From assembly GCA_965214055.1 (NCBI GenBank), contig OZ243931.1:2666001-2730000 (forward strand): a stretch of DNA of 64,000 nucleotides. The letters are read 5' to 3'. The translations under genes and the position numbers were made by a program. The notes under the pieces are model-generated. The model worked only from the letters and a program-made list of their open reading frames with translations, made no database searches and had not been told where the DNA came from. This DNA comes from WTGA01 sp965214055 (lineage in GTDB: Bacteria; Pseudomonadota; Gammaproteobacteria; Arenicellales; Poriferihabitantaceae). Of this stretch, positions 17,676 through 26,866 are shown piece after piece; the stretch's first letter is position 1; each line of letters begins with the position of its first letter.

Positions 17676-18153
17676 GTCAACCAAAAAGCGCATGATGTTG
17701 ATACCGAAATATGAGGGTTGGTTGCCTTGCGCCGGGCCACACCATTCACGCATTATAAAGTCTACGGAACACTTTTCTCCAATCCCCCCGCAAAACTGTC
17801 GTCGGATGCCGACCCTCTCGGAGGAGCGGATGGAATCCGGGGACGGAATTGGTTTTGGAGAAACCTGAAATTTTATTTATCATGAAATCAATACATTGCA
17901 TTTCCTCGTATTAAAGGTGGGTGAGCGGGGAGGCAGTGCACTGCCTGTAAAATCGGGACAGGTTTTGGGCGGTTTGACCCACAGACTACTGGCTTCGGGC
18001 CCGGCAAAAATCTTGTGGGGTGCAATTCTTAAATGGTAATGGTATAGTTTGGGTTTAATCAGTTTGAGGAACCCGGTGACACCCTGTGCAGGGTGAAGCC
18101 AAACTTGTGCCGTTGTATTAACTAAATATAAACATCAATCTGGAGAAATTCAT
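17676..18153. other. Intergenic; leader of the ABC importer operon
   Basis: 478 bases without a recognised gene. Near the 3' end a small hairpin (CACCCT-GTGC-AGGGTG, about 18080-18096) and a ribosome binding site (GGAG, about 9 bases before the ATG) precede the substrate-binding protein gene. A TATAGT about 110 bases upstream of the ATG could be a -10 box, but no -35 box is convincing. Confidence 0.4.
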
Positions 18154-19785
18154 ATGACAGATGAACTAAAGAACAAATCCGTGTTGGGTCAAACCTCGTT
18201 TGCGGATCTAACCGAGGGAGACAAGACCCTGATCGAAAAAGCCATCAAACGAGGGTATACCCGGCGGGAAGCGTTGAAATTTATGATGGCAACCGGGGTG
18301 ACCATGGCTGCCGCCCAGAATATTTTCACCACCGGCAAAGTGGCCATGGCGCAGACACCCAAGAAGGGAGGTTCTGTGCGGATGGCATCCAACCTGCACG
18401 GTCCGGATGATCAACTGGACCCTCCGCTGTTTACCTCTACCATTGACTATACCCGGGGTCGTGCGACGTACAACAGCATGATTCAGCATTCCAATGAACT
18501 GATTCCACAGCCGGAGCTGGCCGAAACCTTTGAGCCGAATGCCGATGCCACCGAGTGGACGTTCAAAATCCGTCAGGGGGTTGAATTCCACGATGGAACA
18601 CCTTTGACTGCGGATGACATCGTTTACAGTATGAATCGCCATCTGGGCGAGGAGTCCACATCGGTCATCAAGTCAGTACTGGCTTCCGTATCGGAATGGA
18701 AGAAGATGGGTAGTCATGAAGTCAAGGCGACTCTGAACACGCCCAACGCGGACCTGCCCACTCTGCTCGGCCTGTTCCAAACCAAGATCGTCAAGAATGA
18801 AACCACGGGGGATGGGGTTGGTACGGGTCCGTTCACCCTGGAAACGTTTGAGCCAGGTGTGAAGTCAGTCCATAAGCGCAACGAAAACTACTGGCGTGAA
18901 GGGGCGAACCTGGATGTCATTGAAATTACGGCGATTACGGACCCCGTTGCCCGGGTCAATGCATTGCTGGCAGGCGATATCCAACTGGCCACGTCCATCG
19001 ACCCGAAATCATTTCGGCAGGTTGAGGAAGCCAGTGGTGTGACCCTGCTTTCCACCCCTGCGGCGCTGCAACTGGGGATTTGTTGCCTGAAGAATGCTGA
19101 ACCCGGCAGCAATGACGATTTTGTGAAAGGAATGCAATACATTCAGGATCGGGAACGGATCGTCGACAGAGTGCTGAAAAACAAGGGGTCCATCGGCAAC
19201 GACACGCCGATTATGGCTGCTCACGGCCCGGATTTCTGCTCGGAACTGCCCCAGCGACCGTTTGACCCGGACAAGGCGAAGTTTCATTTTGAACAATCCG
19301 GATACAGTTCTGCGGAACTGTATGTTGCCCCCGTGACGCCAGGAATTGAAGATGTCTGTCTGCTTGCTCAGGCCAACTGTGCGAAAATCGGTTTTGATCT
19401 TCAAATAAAGAAAGTGCCAACGGATGGGTATTGGGGAGCAATCTGGATGAATGAGCCACTCAATGTGGTTACGTGGAACATGCGGCCTACTGCCAACTCC
19501 CAAATGGCGATCCAGTTCGGACCGGGTGCCGCCTGGAATGACACCTACTGGAACAATGACCGAATGGGAGAACTGTTGTCTTCTTCCCTGGCGGAAACCG
19601 ATCCGGTCAAGCGTCACAACATGTATTGCGAAATGCAGACCCTGATCCATGAAGGCAGTGGAATGGTGATTCCCGCATTTTCCAATATCAACGATGGTAT
19701 CGCGGACAATGTGATGAACATGCCCACGGTTCCACTGGGGCAGCTGGGTGCCTGTGAGTGGCCTGAATTTATCTGGCTGGCGTAA
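18154..19785 (+). CDS. ABC transporter substrate-binding protein, family 5 (peptide/nickel type), Tat-exported
   Basis: A 543-residue SBP_bac_5 protein that captures peptides or similar solutes in the periplasm. A twin-arginine signal (YTRREALKFM near residue 35, then a hydrophobic stretch MMATGVTMAAAQ) follows an unusually long charged N-terminal region of about 33 residues. The mature protein has typical family 5 segments (LAETFEPNADATEWTFKIR, then GVEFHDGTPLTADDIVYSM). It is followed by a terminator and then two permeases and a fused ATPase, a complete Dpp/Opp-like importer. The substrate cannot be assigned. Confidence 0.92.
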   Translation: MTDELKNKSVLGQTSFADLTEGDKTLIEKAIKRGYTRREALKFMMATGVTMAAAQNIFTTGKVAMAQTPKKGGSVRMASNLHGPDDQLDPPLFTSTIDYTRGRATYNSMIQHSNELIPQPELAETFEPNADATEWTFKIRQGVEFHDGTPLTADDIVYSMNRHLGEESTSVIKSVLASVSEWKKMGSHEVKATLNTPNADLPTLLGLFQTKIVKNETTGDGVGTGPFTLETFEPGVKSVHKRNENYWREGANLDVIEITAITDPVARVNALLAGDIQLATSIDPKSFRQVEEASGVTLLSTPAALQLGICCLKNAEPGSNDDFVKGMQYIQDRERIVDRVLKNKGSIGNDTPIMAAHGPDFCSELPQRPFDPDKAKFHFEQSGYSSAELYVAPVTPGIEDVCLLAQANCAKIGFDLQIKKVPTDGYWGAIWMNEPLNVVTWNMRPTANSQMAIQFGPGAAWNDTYWNNDRMGELLSSSLAETDPVKRHNMYCEMQTLIHEGSGMVIPAFSNINDGIADNVMNMPTVPLGQLGACEWPEFIWLA

Positions 19786-19824
19786 CGCTCACGCAGATAG
19801 ATAGCAACAGGTTCGTTTCCGATT

Positions 19825-19867
19825 ATGGTCCGCATGAAGAGACTTTGTGCGGACCATTTTTGTTTTT
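19825..19867 (+). terminator. Rho-independent terminator between binding protein and permeases
   Basis: A 10-base perfect stem (ATGGTCCGCA at 19825-19834 with TGCGGACCAT at 19848-19857) with a 13-base loop is followed by TTTTTGTTTTT. It lies inside the importer operon and should let the binding protein be made in excess over the membrane components. Confidence 0.85.
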
Positions 19868-19939
19868 ACCCGAACAAATAGAATCCCCCCGGGGGGGTAA
19901 GAAAATGACAGATAGTCTCCACACCAGAGGACTTTGCTT

Positions 19940-20890
19940 ATGATGACACAAATGGTTTTACGCCGGATTGCGATCGGTTTTGCCACATTAATTGTGGTCT
20001 CCATCATCGTTTTCCTGGCCACCAGCATCCTTCCCGGGGATGTTGCACAGATTATTCTTGGCCAGAGTGCGACACCTGAAACCCTGGCCGCACTGCGTGC
20101 TGAACTCGGCATGGATCAACCCGGTTATGTCCGGTATTTTTCCTGGCTCGGTAACATGGCAATCGGAGATCTTGGGATATCGAAAGCGGGTGGAGCAACC
20201 ATCTCCAGTCTGATCGGTGGTCGCATGGGAAATACCATGGTGATGGCCGGTCTGGTCGCCTTGATCTCGATCCCGATTTCCATTGCCCTGGGATTGTGGG
20301 CGGCCATGCACCCTGGAACCTGGCTGGACCGTATTGTCACCTTCGGCACGATGTGCACGATTTCGGTACCGGAGTTTTTCATTGCGACGATTCTGGTGCT
20401 CATCCTGGCGGTGGAATTGCACTGGTTGCCATCAACGGCCTACCTGACCGGCAATGAATCATTTATGGAACTGTTGAGAGCCCTGGCCATGCCGCTGCTG
20501 ACCCTGGTGATTGTGGTTTCTGCACAAATGATCAGAATGACCCGGGCAGGGATTCTCAATGTGATGAGTTCGCCCTACATCGAAATGGCCATATTGAAAG
20601 GGGTGCCCAGGAGAAGAATCATTCTTCGTCATGCCTTTTTCAACGCCATCGGCCCCATTGTCAATGTCATCGCATTGAACCTCGCGTACCTGGTGAGTGG
20701 CGTGGTGATTGTGGAAACCATCTTTGCCTACCCGGGTCTGGCGAAATTGATGATTGATGGCGTACAGACCCGTGACCTTCCGCTGGTGCAGGCCTGCGCA
20801 ATGATATTCTGCGGTACGTATGTGCTGCTGATTTTGCTGGCTGATATTGCTTCGATCCTTTCAAATCCACGCCTCCGGCAACCTAAATAA
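19940..20890 (+). CDS. ABC transporter permease, DppB type
   Basis: 316 residues with about six membrane segments. It is the first of the two inner-membrane permeases of a family 5 importer. The BPD_transp_1 coupling region (EMAILKGVPRRRIILRHAF, near residue 215) contacts the ATPase. The ATG at 19940 is chosen because GAGG lies 9 bases upstream; a TTG two codons earlier is also open. It follows the internal terminator and is 17 bases upstream of the second permease. Confidence 0.92.
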   Translation: MMTQMVLRRIAIGFATLIVVSIIVFLATSILPGDVAQIILGQSATPETLAALRAELGMDQPGYVRYFSWLGNMAIGDLGISKAGGATISSLIGGRMGNTMVMAGLVALISIPISIALGLWAAMHPGTWLDRIVTFGTMCTISVPEFFIATILVLILAVELHWLPSTAYLTGNESFMELLRALAMPLLTLVIVVSAQMIRMTRAGILNVMSSPYIEMAILKGVPRRRIILRHAFFNAIGPIVNVIALNLAYLVSGVVIVETIFAYPGLAKLMIDGVQTRDLPLVQACAMIFCGTYVLLILLADIASILSNPRLRQPK

Positions 20891-20907
20891 TTCGGGAGGA
20901 GATACTG

Positions 20908-21816
20908 ATGACTGAAGAAAACAAAACAAAAGAAGAAGAAGTAATCGCCCAGCTCGATACGTTCGATGAATTGCCCGATGCGCCCCCCAAACGCAGAATC
21001 AAGCTCTCTTTGGTGGGGAAGATTTCGGTGGCTATCGTGGCCTTCTGGCTGGTGATCTGTTTCATAGGTCCGTCGATTGCACCCTATCATGAGATGGATA
21101 TGGAGGGAGATGACAGTTTCCTGGATGCCTATGATAATTTTTACCTGGGTACGGATTATCTGGGCCGGGATACCTTGTCCAGAATCATTTATGGGGCTCG
21201 AAACACCATTGGAATATCCCTTGCCTCGACTTTTCTGGCCTACCTGATGGGAATTACCCTGGGCATACTGGCTGCTGTGAAAGGAGGGTGGATCGACATG
21301 GGCATTAGCCGGGTGAACGATGCCATCCTTGCGCTACCGACGATCATGCTGGGCTTGATCGTGATTGCGGCGCTGGGGTCATCCATCGCCATATTGGTGG
21401 GGACCGCGGCGGTGATCTACGCTACCAGTGTCTTTCGCATTGCCCGGGCCCTGGGCCAGGATATTATGGTGCAGGATTTTGTCGAAGCGGCGAAGGCACG
21501 GGGGGAAGGGGTCTGGTGGATCATCCGGGCTGAAGTGTTGCCGAATGCCGCCATGCCGCTGGCGACGGATTTTGGTTTGCGTCTCGTCTTTGTGGTCCTG
21601 TTCATTTCCAGCCTGAGCTTTTTGGGTCTTGGGGTCCAACCCCCTGCGTCGGACTGGGGAAGCATGGTGCGGGAAAACCTGCAGGGGCTGACCTATGGGT
21701 CCTGGGCGGCCATCTGGCCGGCCTTTGCCATTGCAACATTCACCATCGCGATCAACCTGATTGTGGATGATGTTTCCGCGAAGTCCGGCGGCAGTCTAGC
21801 TAAAAAAATGGTGTAG
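20908..21816 (+). CDS. ABC transporter permease, DppC type
   Basis: 302 residues. An acidic, lysine-rich cytosolic N-terminus of about 35 residues precedes the first membrane segment (VAIVAFWLVICFIGPSIAP). The family signature GTDYLGRDTLSRIIYGAR near residue 72 and the coupling loop (DFVEAAKARGEGVWWIIRAEVLP) are clear. A GGAGGAG ribosome binding site lies just upstream. It pairs with the DppB-type permease and is 4 bases from the ATPase gene. Confidence 0.93.
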   Translation: MTEENKTKEEEVIAQLDTFDELPDAPPKRRIKLSLVGKISVAIVAFWLVICFIGPSIAPYHEMDMEGDDSFLDAYDNFYLGTDYLGRDTLSRIIYGARNTIGISLASTFLAYLMGITLGILAAVKGGWIDMGISRVNDAILALPTIMLGLIVIAALGSSIAILVGTAAVIYATSVFRIARALGQDIMVQDFVEAAKARGEGVWWIIRAEVLPNAAMPLATDFGLRLVFVVLFISSLSFLGLGVQPPASDWGSMVRENLQGLTYGSWAAIWPAFAIATFTIAINLIVDDVSAKSGGSLAKKMV

Positions 21817-21820
21817 AACG

Positions 21821-23716
21821 ATGGAAAAAGAAAAACTTTTTGAAATTAAAGATCTCAGAATCAGCGCCTACAATGAACAGAAGGAAGAAATCCGGATCGT
21901 CAAGGGCGTTACTTTTGACATTCACAAGGGGGAAGTCGTTGCCCTGATCGGCGAATCCGGTTCGGGAAAGACAACCATCTCCCTGGGGTCGCTGGCCTAT
22001 ACCAAGCCCGGGCTGCATTTCACGGGAGGCGAAGTCCTGTTACACGGAAAAGATGTATTGTCCATGTCGCCCATTGAGCAACGGGAATTGCGTGGTGCCC
22101 GGGTGGCTTATCTTGCGCAAAGTGCCGCGGCGACCTTCAACCCGGCTATCACCATTGGCGAGCAGGTGACCGAATCCGCGGTGTTGCATGGTGTTTTGAA
22201 CCAGGAGGAGGCGACGAAACGTGCGGTTGAGTTGTATCACGCGCTGGAATTGCCGGATCCGGACCGGATCGGGTTTCGTTATCCCCATCAGGTCTCCGGC
22301 GGACAGTTGCAACGGCTCATGGCGGCCATGGCATTGTGTGGCAATCCAGACCTTATGGTACTGGACGAACCCACCACTGCGCTGGATGTGACCACCCAGA
22401 TCGAAGTTCTCAAGGCATTCAAGAAAGTCATCCGGGAAGAAAATTCTGCAGCCATTTATGTCACCCATGACCTGGCGGTGGTGGCCCAGGTGGCTGATCA
22501 CATCGTCGTGCTGTATAGCGGTGAGATCATGGAGCAGGGGTCGGTGGACCAGATCATCAATCACCCCACCCACGCCTATACCAAGCGACTGATGGCGGCG
22601 GTTCGTCCGACGCCCACCGCAGGGATGGGGACGGAAGTCGGCAGTGAACATGACCGCCACTTGCCGGCGATTGAAGTCAAGGACATGACGGCGGGCTATG
22701 GTGGAATCATCAACAACGAGCCCAAAGTGCCCATTCTTCGTGATGTGAGTGTCAAAGTTGAAAATGCCCATGTGGTCGGGGTGATCGGGGAATCGGGATG
22801 TGGAAAATCCACGCTGGCCCGGGTCATGGCAGGCCTGCTTCCCCAGGCAAGGGGTGATGTGCTGCTGGATGGGGAAGACCTGGAGGGAAGTCTGCATGAC
22901 CGAAGTCTGGAAGAACTCCAGAAGATCCAGTTCGTTTTCCAGATGGCGGATACGGCGTTAAATCCGAAACAGGTCATTGGCGATATCATTGGCCGGCCGC
23001 TGGAGTTTTATCACGGTTACAAGGGAAAAGAGAAACACGCCAAGGTGGTGGAGATACTGGACATGGTGGAACTGCCGGCAGAATTTGCCACCCGTTATCC
23101 CATGGAGCTTTCCGGCGGCCAGAAACAGCGTATCAACATGGCTCGCTCACTGGCTGCGAACCCGGAAGTGATGTTATGCGACGAGGTTACCTCAGCGCTG
23201 GATTCCATCGTCGGCGCCAATGTAATCAAGTTATTGACTGCGCTTCGGGATAAAACCGGTGTGTCGTTTGTGTTTATCAGTCATGACCTCTCTACCGTCG
23301 CGTCCTTTGCGGATGAAATTGTGGTGCTTTATGCGGGCCGTGTGGTAGAACAGGGTCCCACGGACGAAGTGTTGACTCCCCCGTTTCACCCTTATACCCG
23401 GTTGTTGATCAGTTCGGTGCCAGAGATGCGGATCGGCTGGCTGGAAGATACGATGACCAAGCGGGAAATGGCGGTTGGGATCGCCAAGGGGGTCGAAATC
23501 ACCAAGATCGGATGCCCGTTCTTTAACCGGTGCCCGATGGGCATTGATGGGACCTGTGAATCAGAAAGCCCCCCGATACGGGTATTGGACGATGGCCATG
23601 AAATTGCCTGCCACCGTACGATAGATGAACTGAAAGCAGCCGAAGCCGAAACCCAGCAAATCCTGCACGGGTATGAAAAGATCGGTGAGGATAAACAATT
23701 GCCCGCAGCGGGATAA
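21821..23716 (+). CDS. Fused ABC transporter ATPase (DppD-DppF type)
   Basis: 631 residues with two complete ABC ATPase domains in one chain. The first has the P-loop GESGSGKTT (near residue 45), signature SGGQLQR and Walker B LMVLDEP; the second has GESGCGKST (near residue 324), signature SGGQKQR and Walker B VMLCDEV. A C-terminal oligopeptide-transporter domain with cysteines (GCPFFNRCPMG) follows, as in DppD/OppD. It energises the importer encoded upstream. Most relatives use two separate genes; fused forms are also known. Confidence 0.93.
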   Translation: MEKEKLFEIKDLRISAYNEQKEEIRIVKGVTFDIHKGEVVALIGESGSGKTTISLGSLAYTKPGLHFTGGEVLLHGKDVLSMSPIEQRELRGARVAYLAQSAAATFNPAITIGEQVTESAVLHGVLNQEEATKRAVELYHALELPDPDRIGFRYPHQVSGGQLQRLMAAMALCGNPDLMVLDEPTTALDVTTQIEVLKAFKKVIREENSAAIYVTHDLAVVAQVADHIVVLYSGEIMEQGSVDQIINHPTHAYTKRLMAAVRPTPTAGMGTEVGSEHDRHLPAIEVKDMTAGYGGIINNEPKVPILRDVSVKVENAHVVGVIGESGCGKSTLARVMAGLLPQARGDVLLDGEDLEGSLHDRSLEELQKIQFVFQMADTALNPKQVIGDIIGRPLEFYHGYKGKEKHAKVVEILDMVELPAEFATRYPMELSGGQKQRINMARSLAANPEVMLCDEVTSALDSIVGANVIKLLTALRDKTGVSFVFISHDLSTVASFADEIVVLYAGRVVEQGPTDEVLTPPFHPYTRLLISSVPEMRIGWLEDTMTKREMAVGIAKGVEITKIGCPFFNRCPMGIDGTCESESPPIRVLDDGHEIACHRTIDELKAAEAETQQILHGYEKIGEDKQLPAAG

Positions 23717-24335
23717 AAACCGGGAGATCCGCTGAATAACCCCTGTGTGAACTGGGAGAGGGGGCGATAAATCTGCCGAGTAGCGGTGGTTTACGAACGT
23801 TTCTCTGAATCCAGGAGCACACTGCCCGAATGGGGCAGTGGATGGATATGAAAGCGTGTCGCGGCGAAGTCCGGTTTCTGGAAGAAGAGAGTGCTTCTCG
23901 AATCAGCGGCGTTTGTTCCCCTGTGGATAAAGCCTGCGGAAGACAGGAACCCGGGATCGTCTGGTTTCTGGTCCCGCCGGTGCTGACAACAGGAAGGGGG
24001 GCACTGCCCTGTACCCATGTGTTCCTGACCATTCGATGGTTTGGAGTTTTCATTGCCGCCTGAAACCATGAGTCATGGAATACCGCTCCGTCAAGGTGTG
24101 TTGGGATATGGTTTGACCAGACAGGTTTTTCAGTTGCTCGAATGACGGCATGAATCTTCCCGTTGCGCGGTTATTTGTACAGTATGCCTTCTTCTTCGGT
24201 TCCCGGTCCTCCCTCTGTGAGCACCGCCTGGTAACTACCATAAATACCCGTTTATGTTAGTTACCTCCTTACAAGTTTTATATGTGGTCGCTAAATTCTT
24301 TTTACTGACCAAAATATTGAACTCTTTAGTAAGAC
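23717..24335. other. Intergenic boundary of the accessory island
   Basis: About 620 bases with no recognisable gene. It holds a short hairpin (CACTGCCC paired with GGGCAGTG, 23820-23840, no T-run) and, near its right end, the long inverted repeat at 24230-24265. Base composition becomes AT-rich just before the Fic remnant. Confidence 0.45.
24230..24265. repeat. 36-base imperfect inverted repeat
   Basis: GGTAACTA pairs with TAGTTACC and, inside it, CATAAA pairs with TTTATG, separated by one mismatch and a 6-base centre. It lies about 70 bases upstream of the Fic remnant. It could be an operator, a terminator without T-run, or the end of a mobile element. Confidence 0.5.
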
Positions 24336-24686
24336 ATGACAAACAAACCACGACGTATTGGCCGCTATATTAAAAGTTCCGCTATCGCGGGAGAAACCTA
24401 TTATTCCTATATTCCCCCGCCGTTGCGTTCACTTCTCCCTTTGAACATGGCTGGACTTTATCCGTTCCTGGGCCAGGCCAATATTGCCATCGGACGGTTG
24501 GATGGTATGAGCGCAACGATCAGGGACAGTTGCCATTTGTCCCTTCCAACCATCCTTAGAAGCGTCTCAGCTTTGGAAAGCCTGGATATTGTTCGGGAAA
24601 TAACCGGCAGGGACCGGCATACAGTCTTTGTCCATGATCAGTTTCTTGGTCTTCTGCAATCGGGCACAGAACCCCGTTCATCGTGA
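24336..24686 (+). pseudogene. Fic family gene with the catalytic core deleted in frame
   Basis: 116 residues. Residues 1-57 read like the N-terminus of Fic/DOC AMP-transferases (GRYIKSSAIAGETYYSYIPPPL, then LYPFLGQANIAIGRLDGMS). Residues 58-116 read like their C-terminal winged-helix (LSLPTILRSVSALESLDIVREITGRDR, then FVHDQFLGLLQSGTEP). The Fic core with HPFxxGNGRxGR, normally about 200 residues between them, is missing and the frame is kept. The product may be a small DNA-binding remnant or nothing. Assignment rests on recognising both flanks. Confidence 0.7.
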
Positions 24687-24797
24687 ACGGTGTCTGCTTC
24701 CCCGTGCATATTTTCGGCATTTTCAGTAACGACCAGCTCGCAACTACCGATTCCGTAAAAAAATAATCCCATTATTCGGGACTGCCTGGCGAGACCA

Positions 24798-26594
24798 ATG
24801 ATCAACATAAAAATAAAAAACATGCTGGCTATCAATGAAGCGGATATCGACCTTGTTCCAGGAAAGGTAACCGGTATAACCGGGTTGAATGCCACGGGAA
24901 AAACCTCCCTCGCGATCCTGACCGGCGCCCTCCTCACGGGAGAAGGGAATCCTGCGGGCGGAAAAGTCAAGCAGAAGATTTACCTGCGGGACAACGCCGA
25001 GTTCGGGGAGGCCCTGTTCAGTACCGATGGCGAACTGGTCTCCCGATGGAACGCGGCATCCGGAGAAATGAGCGTTTTTGAATCCAATTTTCACCGGCCC
25101 TGTGCAGAAACGGTCAGCCTGGTCGATTTCTGCGGACAGATGACGCAACCCCAAAAGAATGCGTTGTGGGAAGGTCTGTTCCTGCCTCCTGCACACATTC
25201 TGAATGAGAAATTGGAGACCCAGCTGAAACCGCACATCCAGGCCCAACTGACACCACACATTCAGGCCGATACGCTGGAGGAACTCATGCGGATGGTTCG
25301 CGAAGAAGATATCGAGATTGTCTTCAAGATGTACCAGTCACGGGCCAGAAATAGCAAACGGGCGTGGACAAGGATCACGGGAGAGACGTGGGGACAGACA
25401 AAGGGTGCCGATTGGGTGCCCAAGACCTGGGTGTCTTCACTGAACGACGTTACTGTGCAGAAACTGGAGGAAAAACAGGCCTTTCAGCAGGGAATGCTAC
25501 GATCCCTGCATGTCGATCAGGCGATTGCCCGTGGCGATGTGGAGCGGGGCAGGGAAGCCCTCGCGAAACTGGAGGAAACGAGGGAAAGGCTGGACAAGTT
25601 GCGCGAGCGGGCGACCGAGCTGAAAACCAGTCTGGTTGAGCCGGGAGAGGAATACGTGGATATTTGTTCCCGGTTGACCGACGCCACTATCCGTTTGAAG
25701 CAAATCAGGTCCCGAGGAGCGAGCGGCTCAGGCAACCCCGTGCTGGAATGTCCGGTGTGTTCGTCCACATTGATTCAATCCGACCACCGTTTGCTGGTTC
25801 ATGACGGGGACGGTGAGGAGTTGCGGAAAAAGGCGTATGAACAGGAGCTCGTTAAATACCAGGAACAACGGGAAACCATCGTTCAGGAGAAGAAGGACTG
25901 GGAGTTCACCTATCTCCCCATGCAACAGGAATTCGAGTCTGTTGTGAAGGAAGGGAAACGACTCAAGGCCGAAGTCGATCATTTGCATGACCTGGCAAGA
26001 CTGGCGCACGAAAACCCGGTTGAGTTGAAGAAGGATGATATTGAAAGGATGGAATTTAAAATCCAGGAGACCCAGGACCAGATCCGTATCGTGGAGTCCA
26101 GAGATGATGCACGGAGCATTCATGAGAATATCATCGCGTACCAGACCATCATGCAGATTGTGGGGCCAAAAGGTGTTCGGGCAACCTGCATGGAGGAGAA
26201 CATGGAACTATTTGACGGAGTTCTGAAAATTATCAGTGACCTGACTGGTTGGCCCCGGGTCAAACTGGACCGCACGTATTCGATCAGCATAGGCGGTCGT
26301 TCCTTTATCAAGTTGTGCGCCGAATCTGACCGGAGGAGGGCTCAGTTCACCCTGCAACTGGCCATTTCCCGGTTCACCCGTTCACTGGTGGTCATCCTGG
26401 ATGAGGTAAACAACCTGGATGAGAAAAACCAGATGCATTTGGCGGACCTGATGGCGACTGTGTGTGGTCGAAACCAGCCTCCTGCATTCATGGTCTGCGG
26501 GAAGGAACTGGATCTGGCACACATCAATCCCGGTGGGATCAACTATAAAATGGTCAACGGTAAAGCTGTAAATTTCAACGATGTGGCGACCTGA
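24798..26594 (+). CDS. Rad50/SbcC-like AAA ATPase with zinc hook
   Basis: 598 residues, apparently intact. P-loop GLNATGKTS at residues 29-37; a helical, charged coiled-coil region of about residues 220-460 interrupted by a CPVC zinc-hook motif (C318 and C321); a signature-like segment (ESDRRRAQFTLQLA); Walker B VVILDEVNNLDE. It is shorter than SbcC or Rad50 and closer to ATPases I associate with phages and mobile elements. A nuclease partner (Mre11/SbcD type) is not adjacent. Directly after it lies a broken helicase gene, so it looks like the surviving member of a recombination module. Confidence 0.8.
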   Translation: MINIKIKNMLAINEADIDLVPGKVTGITGLNATGKTSLAILTGALLTGEGNPAGGKVKQKIYLRDNAEFGEALFSTDGELVSRWNAASGEMSVFESNFHRPCAETVSLVDFCGQMTQPQKNALWEGLFLPPAHILNEKLETQLKPHIQAQLTPHIQADTLEELMRMVREEDIEIVFKMYQSRARNSKRAWTRITGETWGQTKGADWVPKTWVSSLNDVTVQKLEEKQAFQQGMLRSLHVDQAIARGDVERGREALAKLEETRERLDKLRERATELKTSLVEPGEEYVDICSRLTDATIRLKQIRSRGASGSGNPVLECPVCSSTLIQSDHRLLVHDGDGEELRKKAYEQELVKYQEQRETIVQEKKDWEFTYLPMQQEFESVVKEGKRLKAEVDHLHDLARLAHENPVELKKDDIERMEFKIQETQDQIRIVESRDDARSIHENIIAYQTIMQIVGPKGVRATCMEENMELFDGVLKIISDLTGWPRVKLDRTYSISIGGRSFIKLCAESDRRRAQFTLQLAISRFTRSLVVILDEVNNLDEKNQMHLADLMATVCGRNQPPAFMVCGKELDLAHINPGGINYKMVNGKAVNFNDVAT

Positions 26595-26840
26595 GGCGGC
26601 CATGGGTTCCGGAAAAACAGTCATTGCCGGGAATCTGGCGTATTCCATGCGTGGAAATGGACACGAGATACTGATTTTTGTGCATCGAAGGGAATTGGTA
26701 AAGCAGTTCTACAGGACGCTGGAAAAAGCGGGTTTGCACTGGGCACCATCCAGATCGGGTTGGTTTTTTTTCTGGGACTGGCGCAAGACGGGGTGCCACC
26801 GCTTGGGCGCAGGTTTAAAAAATCAAGGACTGGAGAATCC
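26590..26840 (+). pseudogene. DEAD-type helicase fragment
   Basis: A frame overlapping the end of the Rad50-like gene reads GSGKTVIAGNLAYSM, then EILIFVHRRELVKQFYRTL, which are motifs I and Ia of superfamily 2 helicases. The Q-motif region before it is missing. After about 26745 similarity continues weakly in another frame (IQIGLVFFLGLAQDGVPP) and then ends. More than three quarters of a helicase is absent. Borders are approximate. Confidence 0.65.
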
Positions 26841-26866
26841 GGTTATTCTGTGAATCATGGATACGG

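Noticed and set aside
24050..24241. A 63-codon minus-strand frame near the Fic ruin
   Set aside because: Composition and sequence look non-coding and it overlaps the inverted repeat.
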